Shown piece by piece: positions 25,140 through 33,534 of a DNA stretch of 64,000 nt. The stretch comes from Fimbriimonas sp. (lineage in GTDB: Bacteria > Armatimonadota > Fimbriimonadia > Fimbriimonadales > Fimbriimonadaceae), in NCBI GenBank assembly GCA_031292555.1, contig JARLGV010000121.1:48374-112373 (forward strand). The letters are read 5' to 3'. A model generated the notes under the pieces. The model was not told the DNA's origin. It was given only the letters and a program-made list of their open reading frames with translations, and did no database searches. A program made the translations under genes and the position numbers. Within the stretch, counting starts at the first letter, position 1; every line of letters starts with the position of its first letter.

Positions 25140-26108
25140 CTACAGAGTCTCGGTGACTTTGTGGATGTATTGCGGAACATCGGGGTTGAGGCCCCGGGCC
25201 CTTGCACTGATAAGCGCTAGCCACTGGCCGAAAATGATGTCCCAAACCGGGTTTAGGATTCGGTCTATTCCGTCGACGTCGAGGTTCGGAGGTTCCGGCG
25301 CGACGACGATCTCGCAACCTTGGGCATGTAGATCGGGCATCGGGCCGTCGAAGCTGACAATCGTGCTGCCATGTCCGGCAAGCGCCTTGGGACCGTGCTC
25401 GAAGTCGGCCGACGAGTACGATTTGCAGGGGATCAGAGCACACTCCATCATCTTGAGTGCGGTCTCCTGGGCAGTCGAGAATCCAAATCCGCGTCCGAGC
25501 GCGAAGCTCGGAGAATTGCGCACCATCGAGCCGCTTGCGATCTGAGCCGCCTCAAACGCATGGTCGACCCATTTGTCGTTCGGCAAATGGGCGCTCGGAG
25601 CGGGCAATTTGCCGCCCATCACGCGCACGATCTCGTACAGCGCAAGTAGTGAAGCAGTGTACGTCTTGGTTGCGGCGACCGACTTTTCGACGCCGGCATC
25701 GAGAAACAAGGAGTGTTCGGCAACAGTGGTGATGCGCGAACCGGGCGTGTTCGTGATTGCCAATGTGGTCTGCCCCTCGTCGCGAAGCGAGGAGAGGACC
25801 TCGGATATATCGGGCGCCGCGCCACTCTGCGATATGCCGATGGCCAAGCAGTTCGTATAGCGCACCTGTCGGTGATAGCGGGTAAGTACCGACGGGGCAG
25901 CAAGGCAAACCGGAATGCCGAGGAAGACCTCGATCAGGTACCGGCCATAAAGCGCCGCATTGTCGGAAGATCCACGGGCGGCGAGCAGGACCTGGTCGAA
26001 CTTCCTGCCCTCCAATGCGTTACTCAGAACTCCTCTGTACGAGGCAGCCCCTCTCCTAAGGATCTCTGGCTGCTGCCTAACTTCTGACTCCATCCATTCG
26101 CCAAGCAT
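25140..26108 (-). CDS. SIS-domain sugar phosphate isomerase (GlmS isomerase-like, no glutaminase domain)
   Basis: The 322-residue protein has two SIS domains. SIS1 carries LAARGSSDNAALYGRYLIE and GISQSGAAPDISEVL; SIS2 carries LGRGFGFSTAQETALKMMECALI and the segment SSADFEHGPKALA. These match the isomerase half of glucosamine-6-phosphate synthase and related AgaS/NagB-II deaminases. With no glutaminase domain, deamination or isomerisation of an amino sugar phosphate is more likely than synthesis from glutamine. The start may be ATG 26108 or ATG 26093 (MESEVRQQPE). Confidence 0.85.
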   Translation of the reverse strand: MLGEWMESEVRQQPEILRRGAASYRGVLSNALEGRKFDQVLLAARGSSDNAALYGRYLIEVFLGIPVCLAAPSVLTRYHRQVRYTNCLAIGISQSGAAPDISEVLSSLRDEGQTTLAITNTPGSRITTVAEHSLFLDAGVEKSVAATKTYTASLLALYEIVRVMGGKLPAPSAHLPNDKWVDHAFEAAQIASGSMVRNSPSFALGRGFGFSTAQETALKMMECALIPCKSYSSADFEHGPKALAGHGSTIVSFDGPMPDLHAQGCEIVVAPEPPNLDVDGIDRILNPVWDIIFGQWLALISARARGLNPDVPQYIHKVTETL

Positions 26109-26251
26109 CTGTCCTCATTATGCTTGCCTGATCCCTTGTTACGCTTGGCAACGAGATGTTCCAGTGAGTTGGGAGTACCGTCGGGGCTTCTTGGTTCGTA
26201 TGAACAATAAGCGCCGATCGGTCGCCTTGGAACCATAATGGAAGGATTCGA

Positions 26252-27379
26252 ATGAAACTCGCCTTACTCGCAACAGCCGTCGCGCTCATGATAGGGCAAC
26301 AGGACTCGACGACAAAGACGTTCACCGAGCAGTACTTGGGCATCCAGTTCAACTATCCAAAGACCTGGACGATCGAAAAGACTACAAAGCCCACGCTCAC
26401 CACTGCTCCCAGCAAGTCGAAAAGAAAGCCAAGAATTGACAAGAGCACAACACTCTTTTCGATTCCGATCGCGAACTCGATGCAAAAGGCTGAACTCGAA
26501 GTCGTCCGCACTGAGTATCACGCAAGCATCGACCTCTGGCAGACGATTCAGCTTCGAGAAAGCGAGTTGAATCGCACGCAAGTCGTCCGCCAATGGGAAC
26601 AAGATATTCTCGGCGTGCCGATGCTCTTCTGCCGCATCGACTCCACGACCCGTGGAACGCAACTGACTTCGATCGTGGGACTGTTCTACACGAGGACCAG
26701 CCTCAAGCTGCTGCTACGCATGACCGCGCCATCCTCCCAGATCGACTCCGTTCAGTATGAGTTCAACAAGATGCTTGAAACGCTTCGATATGTCGATGGC
26801 ACTCTGCCGCAGGAGGACGATCCGAGCATCAATTTGGAACCGGTTGCTAAGAAACTGCAGCCGGTCATGGCGACTCCGAAAGTGATCGACGCACCCCCAA
26901 CCGGTCCGAAGGTCCCGATCAAAGCGCCGGTTGCTACCGATCTCGTCGTATCGACGCACAAGGTCGTCCTGAGACTTCCTGAGGGCTGGTCGGTGGCGAA
27001 CGCGAATGGCAACACGATCGAACTTCACAGTGCCGACGTTGGTTCTCCCGTTCGCCTCCAGGCCTTTTCGACACTGGATAGCGATCCTGCCGGCGCCGCG
27101 TTGGAGAAGTTGGCGGCAAAGGACCTCGTGGACTTCGGAAAAGTCACGTCTAGAGAGGACACCGCTTCAAAGGTGAATGCGGCGGGATGTTCGGTGGCGG
27201 CGGTGTGGCGCACCGGACAGGCTAACGGCGGCGATCTCGTAACGGGTGAGGCTTACGGATCGATGGGTGACCTTTACTTCCTGATTCACTACCGGCAGAC
27301 CGATGTGTCGAACTATAAGGCAGAGAGGAAGGCGATCGAACAGATGCTTCGGCAGGTCAGTATCGAGATGGCGCCTTGA
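26252..27379 (+). CDS. Secreted protein of unknown function with two similar halves
   Basis: A 375-residue protein with a signal peptide (MKLALLATAVALMIG). The first domain begins LGIQFNYPKTWTIEK and the second begins KVVLRLPEGWSVANANGNTIEL; both resemble the PsbP/Mog1-like fold in which a short strand is followed by P..W. A Pro-rich linker at about residues 210-230 separates them. It overlaps the tsaB start by 4 nt (TTGA), so the two are translationally coupled. GGAAGG lies ahead of the ATG. No function can be assigned. Confidence 0.7.
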   Translation: MKLALLATAVALMIGQQDSTTKTFTEQYLGIQFNYPKTWTIEKTTKPTLTTAPSKSKRKPRIDKSTTLFSIPIANSMQKAELEVVRTEYHASIDLWQTIQLRESELNRTQVVRQWEQDILGVPMLFCRIDSTTRGTQLTSIVGLFYTRTSLKLLLRMTAPSSQIDSVQYEFNKMLETLRYVDGTLPQEDDPSINLEPVAKKLQPVMATPKVIDAPPTGPKVPIKAPVATDLVVSTHKVVLRLPEGWSVANANGNTIELHSADVGSPVRLQAFSTLDSDPAGAALEKLAAKDLVDFGKVTSREDTASKVNAAGCSVAAVWRTGQANGGDLVTGEAYGSMGDLYFLIHYRQTDVSNYKAERKAIEQMLRQVSIEMAP

Positions 27380-27954
27380 CGGTTGCGTTCAGCACGTCCA
27401 GTCCCTGGACAAGCGTGGCGCTGCTCGACGATGGCGGCGAGGTGAAATGGTCCGGGAGAAGGAACGCCCCGATGGCGGCCAGCGGTGCGTGCCTGGGCCT
27501 CCTCGAAGAGATGTCGGCCTCGACAGGGATTACGCTTGAATCTGTCGATATCTTTGCCGCCGATATCGGTCCCGGGAGCTTTACGGGCGTTCGTGTCGGC
27601 GTGACAATCGCCAAGACGTTCGGCTATCTGTATGGAAAACCGGTGGCGGGGGCGCCGAGCTTCGACCTGATTGCTGCCGATACGACGGTCGTGATGCCAA
27701 GCAAAAAGGGCGAGTTCTTCGTTCGTCGCGTCGGATGCGATCCAGTTCGGTCGGTCACACTGCCAGAAGAGTACTACCAAGGATTCGGACCCGGAGTCGA
27801 GGATCCTCGATGGCCGGATGCAGCCGGCTTCGCGCCCTTGCTCGAGGACATCAAGCCCGTCGCTGCCATGAGTTTCGAGCCCGCCTACTTGATCGAGCCG
27901 AGTATTTCGATTCCGAACAAACCATTCCCAAAACAACGGCAGGTGGGAGGTTAG
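27376..27954 (+). CDS. tsaB: tRNA t6A biosynthesis protein TsaB
   Basis: A 192-residue member of the TsaB/YeaZ family, the scaffold partner of TsaD in making N6-threonylcarbamoyladenosine in tRNA. The family signature IGPGSFTGVRVGVTIAKTFGY is at residues 62-82, with the preceding SVDIFAADIG; the N-terminal ASKHA fold start VAFSTSSPWTSVALLD is present. The C-terminal EPAYLI is typical. Translation starts at TTG 27376 inside the preceding gene's stop region. murB follows 1 nt later. Confidence 0.87.
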   Translation: MTVAFSTSSPWTSVALLDDGGEVKWSGRRNAPMAASGACLGLLEEMSASTGITLESVDIFAADIGPGSFTGVRVGVTIAKTFGYLYGKPVAGAPSFDLIAADTTVVMPSKKGEFFVRRVGCDPVRSVTLPEEYYQGFGPGVEDPRWPDAAGFAPLLEDIKPVAAMSFEPAYLIEPSISIPNKPFPKQRQVGG

Positions 27955-27955
27955 G

Positions 27956-28909
27956 TTGGTTCGTCCCGTCGAATATTGCGTGTCGTTGAAGCCCTACACG
28001 ACTCTGAGGGCAGGGGGGGCAGCCGAACAATTCGTCGTCGCTCGGTCAGCAGACGATATGGCATCCATCTCTGAATATGCCCATCGGCATGATTTGCCGG
28101 TGACTTATTTGGGCTATGGAAGCAACGTGCTTCCGTCGGACGACGGCGTTCCCGGTTTGACGGTTTTGAACCGTTCTTCGCGGATCGAGATCGATCGAAA
28201 TGGGACAGTTCGTGCCGAAACGGGATGCAGCTTCCAGGATCTCTTCTTGAAGTCGGTTCAGTCAGGCTTGCGTGGCCTCGAATTCGCAGTAGGCATTCCG
28301 GGCTCACTGGGCGGCGCACTTGTGAGCAATGCGGGCGCCTATCGAAGCTGCGTTTCCGAGTTCCTGACCGAGCTCGAGATCGTTCTCGATGGCACTCGCC
28401 AAACGGTTTCCCCATCGTGGATGGAGTTCTCCTATCGGAACAGCATTCTCCGGCGAGCCAAGCCGCCTCGATGCGCCCTGCTGAGCGTGACGATGAAGCT
28501 ACCAAAGGGCGATCCGAAGCGCAGTTACGACGAAGCGCGGGAATACCAAAGGCAGCGGATCGGAAAGCAGCCGCCTTCACCCAGTGCGGGGAGTTTCTTC
28601 AAGAACGTGAACGACTCTGTTCTAGCTGAATCGCTGGAAACTCTTCCTCCGGCACTAAAGGTGGCCGGCGTGGTTCCCGCCGGTTACCTTATCGAGCAGG
28701 CCGGTATGAAGGGATATCGCTTTGGCGGGGCGATGATGGGACGCCGGCACGCGAACTTCGTTTTGAACGTGAAGAACGCAACCGCCGCCGAGATCTACCA
28801 CTTGGCGGAGAGCGTGAAGAAGCGCGTGGCTCGTCGTTTCGGCGTTTGCCTGGAAGAGGAAGTACTCTACCTCGGTGACTGGAGCCGAGTTGGGCGCTCC
28901 CACGATTAA
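27956..28909 (+). CDS. murB: UDP-N-acetylmuramate dehydrogenase
   Basis: The 317-residue flavoenzyme reduces UDP-GlcNAc-enolpyruvate to UDP-MurNAc in peptidoglycan synthesis. FAD-binding segments are YTTLRAGGAAEQFV, YLGYGSNVLPSDDG and GLEFAVGIPGSLGGALVSNAGAY; the catalytic Ser lies in SPSAGSFFKN and the C-terminal region YLIEQAGMKGYRFGGAMMGRRHANFVLN is complete. It is the type without the long insertion. The start is TTG 27956 with GGGAGG upstream. The gene overlaps or abuts its neighbours and probably belongs to one operon with tsaB and the PAP2 gene. Confidence 0.95.
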   Translation: MVRPVEYCVSLKPYTTLRAGGAAEQFVVARSADDMASISEYAHRHDLPVTYLGYGSNVLPSDDGVPGLTVLNRSSRIEIDRNGTVRAETGCSFQDLFLKSVQSGLRGLEFAVGIPGSLGGALVSNAGAYRSCVSEFLTELEIVLDGTRQTVSPSWMEFSYRNSILRRAKPPRCALLSVTMKLPKGDPKRSYDEAREYQRQRIGKQPPSPSAGSFFKNVNDSVLAESLETLPPALKVAGVVPAGYLIEQAGMKGYRFGGAMMGRRHANFVLNVKNATAAEIYHLAESVKKRVARRFGVCLEEEVLYLGDWSRVGRSHD

Positions 28910-28911
28910 CC

Positions 28912-29475
28912 ATGCAGACGCCTGATACCGGACTGTTTCATTGGATCAACCATTGGCCGGATGAGTGGTCGCCCTTCCTCACGTTCTTCAGCGTCGCAAT
29001 GAACCAGCTTTGGGTGAAGGCGGTGCTTGGACTGCTGGTGATCGGTATGGCGGCGGCAAACGAGCGGACGAGACGAACCGTGCTGCAGGCGCTGATTGCA
29101 GTCGCGATCGCCAACCCGATCACCGACATCTGGAAGCACCTGATCCCCATGCATCGCCCGTACCAGGATTTGCATGACGTGATCAATCGGGTGGGCACCA
29201 GTGCGATGTCGAGCCATGGGACTGTTTCGGCCCACAGCGCGAACATGGCAGCAGTTGCGTTCGTCTTCGTCTACCACTTGCGATGGTGGGGATCGCCTTG
29301 GGTGCTGGTCGCCGTCCTGTCCGGATTTTCGCGCGTGTATGTGGGCGCCCACTATCCCTATCAGGTGTTGCTCGGCTGGCTGTGCGGGTCTCTTGCCGCA
29401 TTCGCGGTCTCGTTTGGTTGGAATCGTTTCCGAACGAAGGCAAAGCCGGAAACGCCCCTGTCGCCTACGGTGTAA
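28912..29475 (+). CDS. PAP2-superfamily membrane phosphatase
   Basis: A 187-residue membrane protein with about five to six helices. The PAP2 motifs are KHLIPMHRP (KX6RP), a middle Ser-His segment SAHSANMA, and SRVYVGAHYPYQ. The last motif normally ends in Asp (SRX5HX3D) but has Gln here, an unusual change next to the nucleophilic His. Family members dephosphorylate lipids such as undecaprenyl diphosphate or phosphatidic acid at the outer face of the membrane. Being behind murB, a lipid-carrier role is tempting, but this is inference. Confidence 0.8.
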   Translation: MQTPDTGLFHWINHWPDEWSPFLTFFSVAMNQLWVKAVLGLLVIGMAAANERTRRTVLQALIAVAIANPITDIWKHLIPMHRPYQDLHDVINRVGTSAMSSHGTVSAHSANMAAVAFVFVYHLRWWGSPWVLVAVLSGFSRVYVGAHYPYQVLLGWLCGSLAAFAVSFGWNRFRTKAKPETPLSPTV

Positions 29476-29490
29476 TTACTCAATAACGGC

Positions 29491-30192
29491 ATGAGTTCTC
29501 GCACCCGGATGAAACCCCATCAGTCCTCTCTGCTCATCGCGGGAGGGGTTACCCTTGCGGCCTACGTAGTGCCCGGCGTGCGGTTGTTGCTGCTGCCGCT
29601 GTTGTATCTCAATACCCACTTGCACGAGATGAGCCATGCGCTCGCGGCGGTGCTGACCGGGGCGGACGTTGAGCGGATCGTTGTGAATACGGACGGCAGC
29701 GGCATGACGCCAGTACAGGGAGGAAACATCCTCGTCGTTGCCTCAGCCGGCTACCTTGGCGCCTCCATGTTCGGCGCCGCGATGATCTACGCGGGACGCA
29801 CCGAGAAGGGGGCGAAGTCGATGCTCTGGGCCCTGTCGGCCTTGCTGATTGTGTCGATGCTTCTGTGGGTCCGTGGCGATGCAGTTGGTGAGGCCGCCGG
29901 GATTGGCTGGATCGTGCTCCTTGGGATTTTGGCGGCGACTCTCAAAGGTAAGTGGGCCATGTTCGGCGCCCAGTTTTTCGGTCTGCAACAGTGCCTGAAC
30001 GCGGTCACGTCCGTTTTCACCCTCGTCCAGCTGAGCGTAGGTACGGAGGTCCACTCGGATGCGACCATCCTCTACGACGCAACCGGCTTGCCGCCCGTGC
30101 TATGGGCGGTTGGGTGGACCGCATTTAGTCTTGGCTTGGTTGGTTGGACGCTTCGGGAGACGTGGAACCCGAAGTTGCGCCGGGCCGGATGA
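29491..30192 (+). CDS. M50-family membrane metallopeptidase
   Basis: The 233-residue protein has several membrane helices and the zinc motif HEMSH in LNTHLHEMSHALAAVLTG, as in M50B peptidases. After it comes the typical segment GGNILVVASAGYLGASMFGA. The third zinc ligand (usually an Asp in a LDG-like motif) is not obvious; the family of small M50 proteins often lacks it. Function unknown, possibly intramembrane proteolysis. It overlaps the convergent GerMN gene by 68 bp. Confidence 0.75.
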   Translation: MSSRTRMKPHQSSLLIAGGVTLAAYVVPGVRLLLLPLLYLNTHLHEMSHALAAVLTGADVERIVVNTDGSGMTPVQGGNILVVASAGYLGASMFGAAMIYAGRTEKGAKSMLWALSALLIVSMLLWVRGDAVGEAAGIGWIVLLGILAATLKGKWAMFGAQFFGLQQCLNAVTSVFTLVQLSVGTEVHSDATILYDATGLPPVLWAVGWTAFSLGLVGWTLRETWNPKLRRAG

Positions 30193-30754
30193 CGTCCACC
30201 GGACTGGTCAGGTCGATGTTGCCGAGCGTTTCGATCGGTTTGCCCTCGACGATGATCTGGAACTTCTCGATCGCCTTGAACTGACCGAGCGCGAGTTGGA
30301 GCGCCTTGATGAGATTGCCCTCCTCGATCGTCCCATAGCCCTTCATGAGCGACGGGTTGAAGTCCATCATTGCGACGCCCGAGTGGATGTCGACGCCGGT
30401 CGCTCTCGCCTTGTCTATCCCGAGGGAAGCCAAGGTCTGATTCACGACGAACACCTCAGGCTGGATACCCTCGGGGACCTTACCGGCTGGCGTCGAAAGC
30501 TTTACCTCGTTGTTGACGACGGCTGGCACGAGATAGGCGTCGGTTTGGTCGATTGAATCTCCATTGGACGACGAATGCTCCGGCTTCGCGTCTATGGTGA
30601 CTTCCGGTTGGTTCCGCCTCAAATCGTCCGCAACGTGGGCGGCCTTCGGCGCGAACTTAACATAGCCGGCAAAGCCGATCGCGCCGCAAAACGCCACCGT
30701 CATCACAATGAGGATGAACTTGTTTCCGGATGATTTGTTACTTCGCTTTCGCAT
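30125..30754 (-). CDS. GerMN-domain membrane-anchored protein
   Basis: The 209-residue protein starts with a basic stretch and an N-terminal membrane helix (KFILIVMTVAFCGAIGFAGYV). After a flexible acidic linker the GerMN domain follows: AYLVPAVVNNEVKLSTPAGKVPEGIQ, LVNQTLASLG-like segment, and GEGNLIKALQLALGQ near residue 150. GerMN domains occur with cell-wall amidases and germination proteins. Its start overlaps the amidase stop by 17 bp, supporting a functional pair. Confidence 0.8.
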   Translation of the reverse strand: MRKRSNKSSGNKFILIVMTVAFCGAIGFAGYVKFAPKAAHVADDLRRNQPEVTIDAKPEHSSSNGDSIDQTDAYLVPAVVNNEVKLSTPAGKVPEGIQPEVFVVNQTLASLGIDKARATGVDIHSGVAMMDFNPSLMKGYGTIEEGNLIKALQLALGQFKAIEKFQIIVEGKPIETLGNIDLTSPVDVIRPGATSGSTSPEASNQPSQD

Positions 30755-32534
30755 CGCCTAGATACACCTTCAAACCTCGGACGACCGCTCTCGTCACTGC
30801 GTCTTGGAACTGCTCCGTACTCATCCGTTTTCGATCATGGGCATTGTTGAGAAATCCGAACTCGATAAGTACTCCAACCATCTTGATGTTTCGGAGCACC
30901 GAAAAGCCACCTTGTGAATAGATACGACCGTCGCTCCATACTCCAATGTTCGGCAATTCGCTTACGGCGCCAATTTGTTGTTGGATGCACTCGGCCAAGA
31001 CCTTGCTGATCGCGTTTCCTTTGTGGTGGAAAGTGATCGATCCGGACATCGATCCGCTGCCGCCGGTATCGTTGATATGGCAGCTGATAAACATATCGGC
31101 ATGGTTGTCGTTCGCGATGTTCGACCGGGTCATTAGCGGGATGTAGACGTCCGACTTGCGGGTCATGATGACGGTGACCCCTTCCTCGATCAGCCGTGCG
31201 GACAGCAATTTGGCGATCGATAGGGTGAAATCCTTCTCATGGAGACCACCGCCGGACGCCCCTCCGTCCCAGCCGCCGTGACCGGCGTCGACCACCACGA
31301 CCTTGTTCATCAGTTTGCCGTCGCCGATGCTTGGCTTGTAGAGCTGAATCGAAACGGCCGAACCTTCCGAGTACACCTCCGCCCCGAGCGGACGAACCAT
31401 TGTAAGGGTCACGACCGTGCCCTTGCCGTTCTTCTCGCTGGTCGCCGAGATCACGCTTGCCGATTCGATTTTGAAATCGGGGGGGAGATCCATGAAGACG
31501 CCCGGCAACGTGATGTTCAGAACGGTCGGCGACAGCTTGTCGAACTGGGCAAGGACTTTGACGCCCGGTTTGAAATGAATGCTCAGCGAAGCGGTCCTCT
31601 CGTCCTCTTTGTCCAAAGTCAATGGCAGGAAACCGGTGGTCGTCGCCTGAGCCGACCCGTCGATGATGCCGCCGTCCGCCGTGTTGTTCGTGATCGTCAC
31701 GGTAGTCGGAGGCGTCGTAGGAACCGTGGTTGTCGGAACCGTGGTTGTCGGAACCGTGGTCGTTGGAACAGTCGTGGTTGGGATTGGAGGCGGAGTGGTT
31801 CCCGTCGGCGGAGTTGTTACGGGGTCCCTCGGCTTCTTTTCGGGTTGCACCGGCTTGGATGGTTCGACCGGTTTGGGATCCTCAGCGGGCTGTCCAACCG
31901 AGAACTCCATCTCGGCGCTGCGTGTCGGGGCGGTTGACACGCGGGAGACGTCCACCGAGCCTTGGGTCTGAATAATGAGGCGAACGGTGTTCGGTTTGTA
32001 TTGGGTTAGGCGAACTCCGCCCTCCAAGCTCTGGGTGGTCTTGGATCCGATCCGTGCGCCAAGGAAGTCGATCACGACGCGCGGAGGATTGGAGAGGGTC
32101 GAAGCCTTCGTCTTGAAGAGCATGGGACCGGTGACCTTGACGCGTCCCGAATCGACGCTGACGGATTTGAGCTCGCCCGTGACCTGAAGCGTGTCGGTAT
32201 CTCCGACCCATTCGGCGGATCCGCCAAGCTTGGCGATTGCGGCGCGCAAGGGAATGACGGTGCGCCCCGAGACGTTACGAAGCGGGATGTTGAAGGCGAT
32301 GCTTTCCGCAACGATATCGGCGGAATCCGGGCGGGTGTTTAGGGTCCAACCCCATTTGGCCACCTCCTCAACCGGCACGAAACATTCGTCGCTTACCCGG
32401 AAGCCGGGAACGGCGCCATCGTTGAAATAGGTGTACAAAACGTCGGCCGAGCGGGTCTGCCCGTACGCTGCCGTCGTCATTGCCATCCATGGAACCAGAC
32501 AGATCAGTGTGCGCTTCATCCTGAAGGTTGCCAT
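30738..32534 (-). CDS. N-acetylmuramoyl-L-alanine amidase with AMIN domains
   Basis: A 598-residue exported enzyme that cleaves the amide between MurNAc and the stem peptide. After the signal peptide comes a copper-amine-oxidase-N-like segment (VPVEEVAKWGW ... VIPLRAAIAKLGGSAEW), AMIN domains (PPRVVIDFLGARIG), a Thr-Pro-Val-Thr linker and the Amidase_3 domain at about 400-595 with the zinc ligands in VVVDAGHGGWDGGA, GGGLHEKDFTLSIAK and ISCHIND, and the catalytic Glu in GVLIEFGFLNN. A stop overlap links it to the GerMN gene. The start could instead be ATG 32519 (MKRTLICLV), a better signal peptide. Confidence 0.92.
   Translation of the reverse strand: MATFRMKRTLICLVPWMAMTTAAYGQTRSADVLYTYFNDGAVPGFRVSDECFVPVEEVAKWGWTLNTRPDSADIVAESIAFNIPLRNVSGRTVIPLRAAIAKLGGSAEWVGDTDTLQVTGELKSVSVDSGRVKVTGPMLFKTKASTLSNPPRVVIDFLGARIGSKTTQSLEGGVRLTQYKPNTVRLIIQTQGSVDVSRVSTAPTRSAEMEFSVGQPAEDPKPVEPSKPVQPEKKPRDPVTTPPTGTTPPPIPTTTVPTTTVPTTTVPTTTVPTTPPTTVTITNNTADGGIIDGSAQATTTGFLPLTLDKEDERTASLSIHFKPGVKVLAQFDKLSPTVLNITLPGVFMDLPPDFKIESASVISATSEKNGKGTVVTLTMVRPLGAEVYSEGSAVSIQLYKPSIGDGKLMNKVVVVDAGHGGWDGGASGGGLHEKDFTLSIAKLLSARLIEEGVTVIMTRKSDVYIPLMTRSNIANDNHADMFISCHINDTGGSGSMSGSITFHHKGNAISKVLAECIQQQIGAVSELPNIGVWSDGRIYSQGGFSVLRNIKMVGVLIEFGFLNNAHDRKRMSTEQFQDAVTRAVVRGLKVYLGDAKAK
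31720..31779 (-). repeat. Four 15-bp tandem repeats in the amidase linker
   Basis: GGAACCGTGGTTGTC and near-copies at 31720, 31735, 31750 and 31765 (plus strand) encode TVPTT repeats between the AMIN and amidase domains. The first two copies are identical, so length variation by slippage is plausible. Confidence 0.85.
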
Positions 32535-32582
32535 CAGTGTAACACCAATTTCTGAAAACCAGAGAAGTTCCTGGGACTGGCT

Positions 32583-32906
32583 TCAGTCATGGCGCGAGAT
32601 TGTCTTGTCCGGATTGGGGCAGGGAACCAGGTCGTAGCTGTAGAACAGAACGGTTGTCAGGAGCCAAGCGAACACGATTCCTTCGCCGATCAAGACTGAT
32701 GGATAGAGCAGCGGCAGTTCGCATGGGCCAAAGATAGCGCCCGTCGCCGCCAAAATGGCCAAGAAGATCGCAACATCTCTCCAAAACAACGGCTGCCGGC
32801 CCAGGGTGATTCGCTGTTTGCATCCTCGACACCGCATCCACCAGGGTAGCGCGCTGAACAGGGATTCCAATGGGCGAACGCGACGATGACAGATCGGGCA
32901 CAGCAT
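32583..32906 (-). CDS. Small zinc-ribbon membrane protein
   Basis: A 107-residue protein beginning with a zinc-ribbon-like pair CPICHRRV ... CRGCKQRI (residues 3-28) followed by two membrane helices (about 45-62 and 70-90). A similar DUF983-type layout occurs widely in bacteria with unknown role. The -10-like TATAAG lies 7 nt before the ATG. It is the gene next to tRNA-Val. Confidence 0.65.
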   Translation of the reverse strand: MLCPICHRRVRPLESLFSALPWWMRCRGCKQRITLGRQPLFWRDVAIFLAILAATGAIFGPCELPLLYPSVLIGEGIVFAWLLTTVLFYSYDLVPCPNPDKTISRHD

Positions 32907-32970
32907 GGACAGTCTTATAGACGCCGAATCGACCCGTTATGTCTGCGGCACGCAGGGAAGTCGATTTAGG

Positions 32971-32976
32971 TACAAT
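32971..32976 (+). promoter_or_regulatory. -10 box of tRNA-Val promoter
   Basis: TACAAT lies 17 nt upstream of the tRNA-Val 5' end. The -35 is weak. Confidence 0.5.
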
Positions 32977-32993
32977 CGACTCTCCAGTTGTGC

Positions 32994-33066
32994 GGGCGGT
33001 TAGCTCAGTTGGTAGAGCACCTCGTTTACACCGAGGCTGTCGGGGGTTCGAGTCCCTCACCGCCCA
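32994..33066 (+). tRNA. tRNA-Val (anticodon TAC)
   Basis: A complete cloverleaf: acceptor GGGCGGT / ACCGCCC, D-arm with AGCTCAGTTGGTAGAGC, anticodon stem CCTCG / CGAGG around loop TTTACAC (anticodon TAC at 33027-33029), and the T-arm GGGGGTTCGAGTCCCTC. The discriminator is A and the CCA end is not encoded. It lies at the edge of the restriction/defence region and may be an integration site, though no att duplication was seen. Confidence 0.97.
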
Positions 33067-33534
33067 CACGTGGTGACCAAGTCTGGAGCCACAAACGTCC
33101 TCGCGATAAAAGCCCTGAAGAGCCCCTTGCCAGGAGACATGCATGATACAAGGGACCGCTCTACGCCATTTGAGACTCTTGCCAGAAGACATGCGGCTGT
33201 ACGCCATTCGTTGGGGGCACCCTCCTCTTTTGACCGGCTCTACGCCATTACGGCCCCAGCCTATACCAATAGAACCGAAGTTGCAAGCCCCGTTCGAGCG
33301 GCGCGAATGTCCTGCGTTGACATACCGACTGCCCCTAAGATGCTAAACGAGGAAAGCTGGCTCTGTAGCCCTCTCGAAGCCAGGTGCGCTTCCCAATATC
33401 TTGGCTCGTCTGAATCCTGATTCATTTGAGATTGCGGTGTTGCGATTTGGAACTCGGATCGTGACGGACCCATTTCTCACCGATAGTTCGAGTACTTGTC
33501 CGTCGGCTTTGAACATAGAGAAACCGTCGACCGA
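33067..33534. other. Gene-poor stretch with degenerate repeats after tRNA-Val
   Basis: No convincing gene. Two related units begin CTTGCCAGRAGACATGC at 33126 and 33178, and (G)CTSTACGCCATT recurs at 33158-33170, 33196-33208 and 33237-33249. A 60-codon open frame ending at 33537 (containing LARLNPDSFEIAVLRFG) has no ATG start and no recognisable homology. The stretch may be the scar of rearranged or transferred DNA at the tRNA gene. Confidence 0.5.
33126..33249 (+). repeat. Degenerate direct repeats near tRNA-Val
   Basis: Unit 1 spans 33126-33170, unit 2 33178-33208 and a third partial unit 33234-33249. The shared cores are CTTGCCAGRAGACATGC and CTSTACGCCATT. They do not form a regular array with constant spacers, so this is not a CRISPR. 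Confidence 0.6.

Noticed and set aside
24954..25220. 88-codon frame
   Set aside because: Runs into the convergent SIS gene, no ribosome site, no homology.
32587..33207. 206-codon frame on the minus strand across the tRNA, containing DSNPRQPRCKRGALPTEL
   Set aside because: This is the well-known spurious translation of the antisense strand of a tRNA gene; the tRNA-Val explains the region and the ORF overlaps a better gene at 32583-32906.
33126..33249. CRISPR array
   Set aside because: The repeats are unequal in length and spacing, only two to three copies, and no cas genes are in the window.
33070..33420. 116-codon frame after the tRNA
   Set aside because: Its residues come from the degenerate repeats, there is no ribosome site, and no domain pattern is visible.
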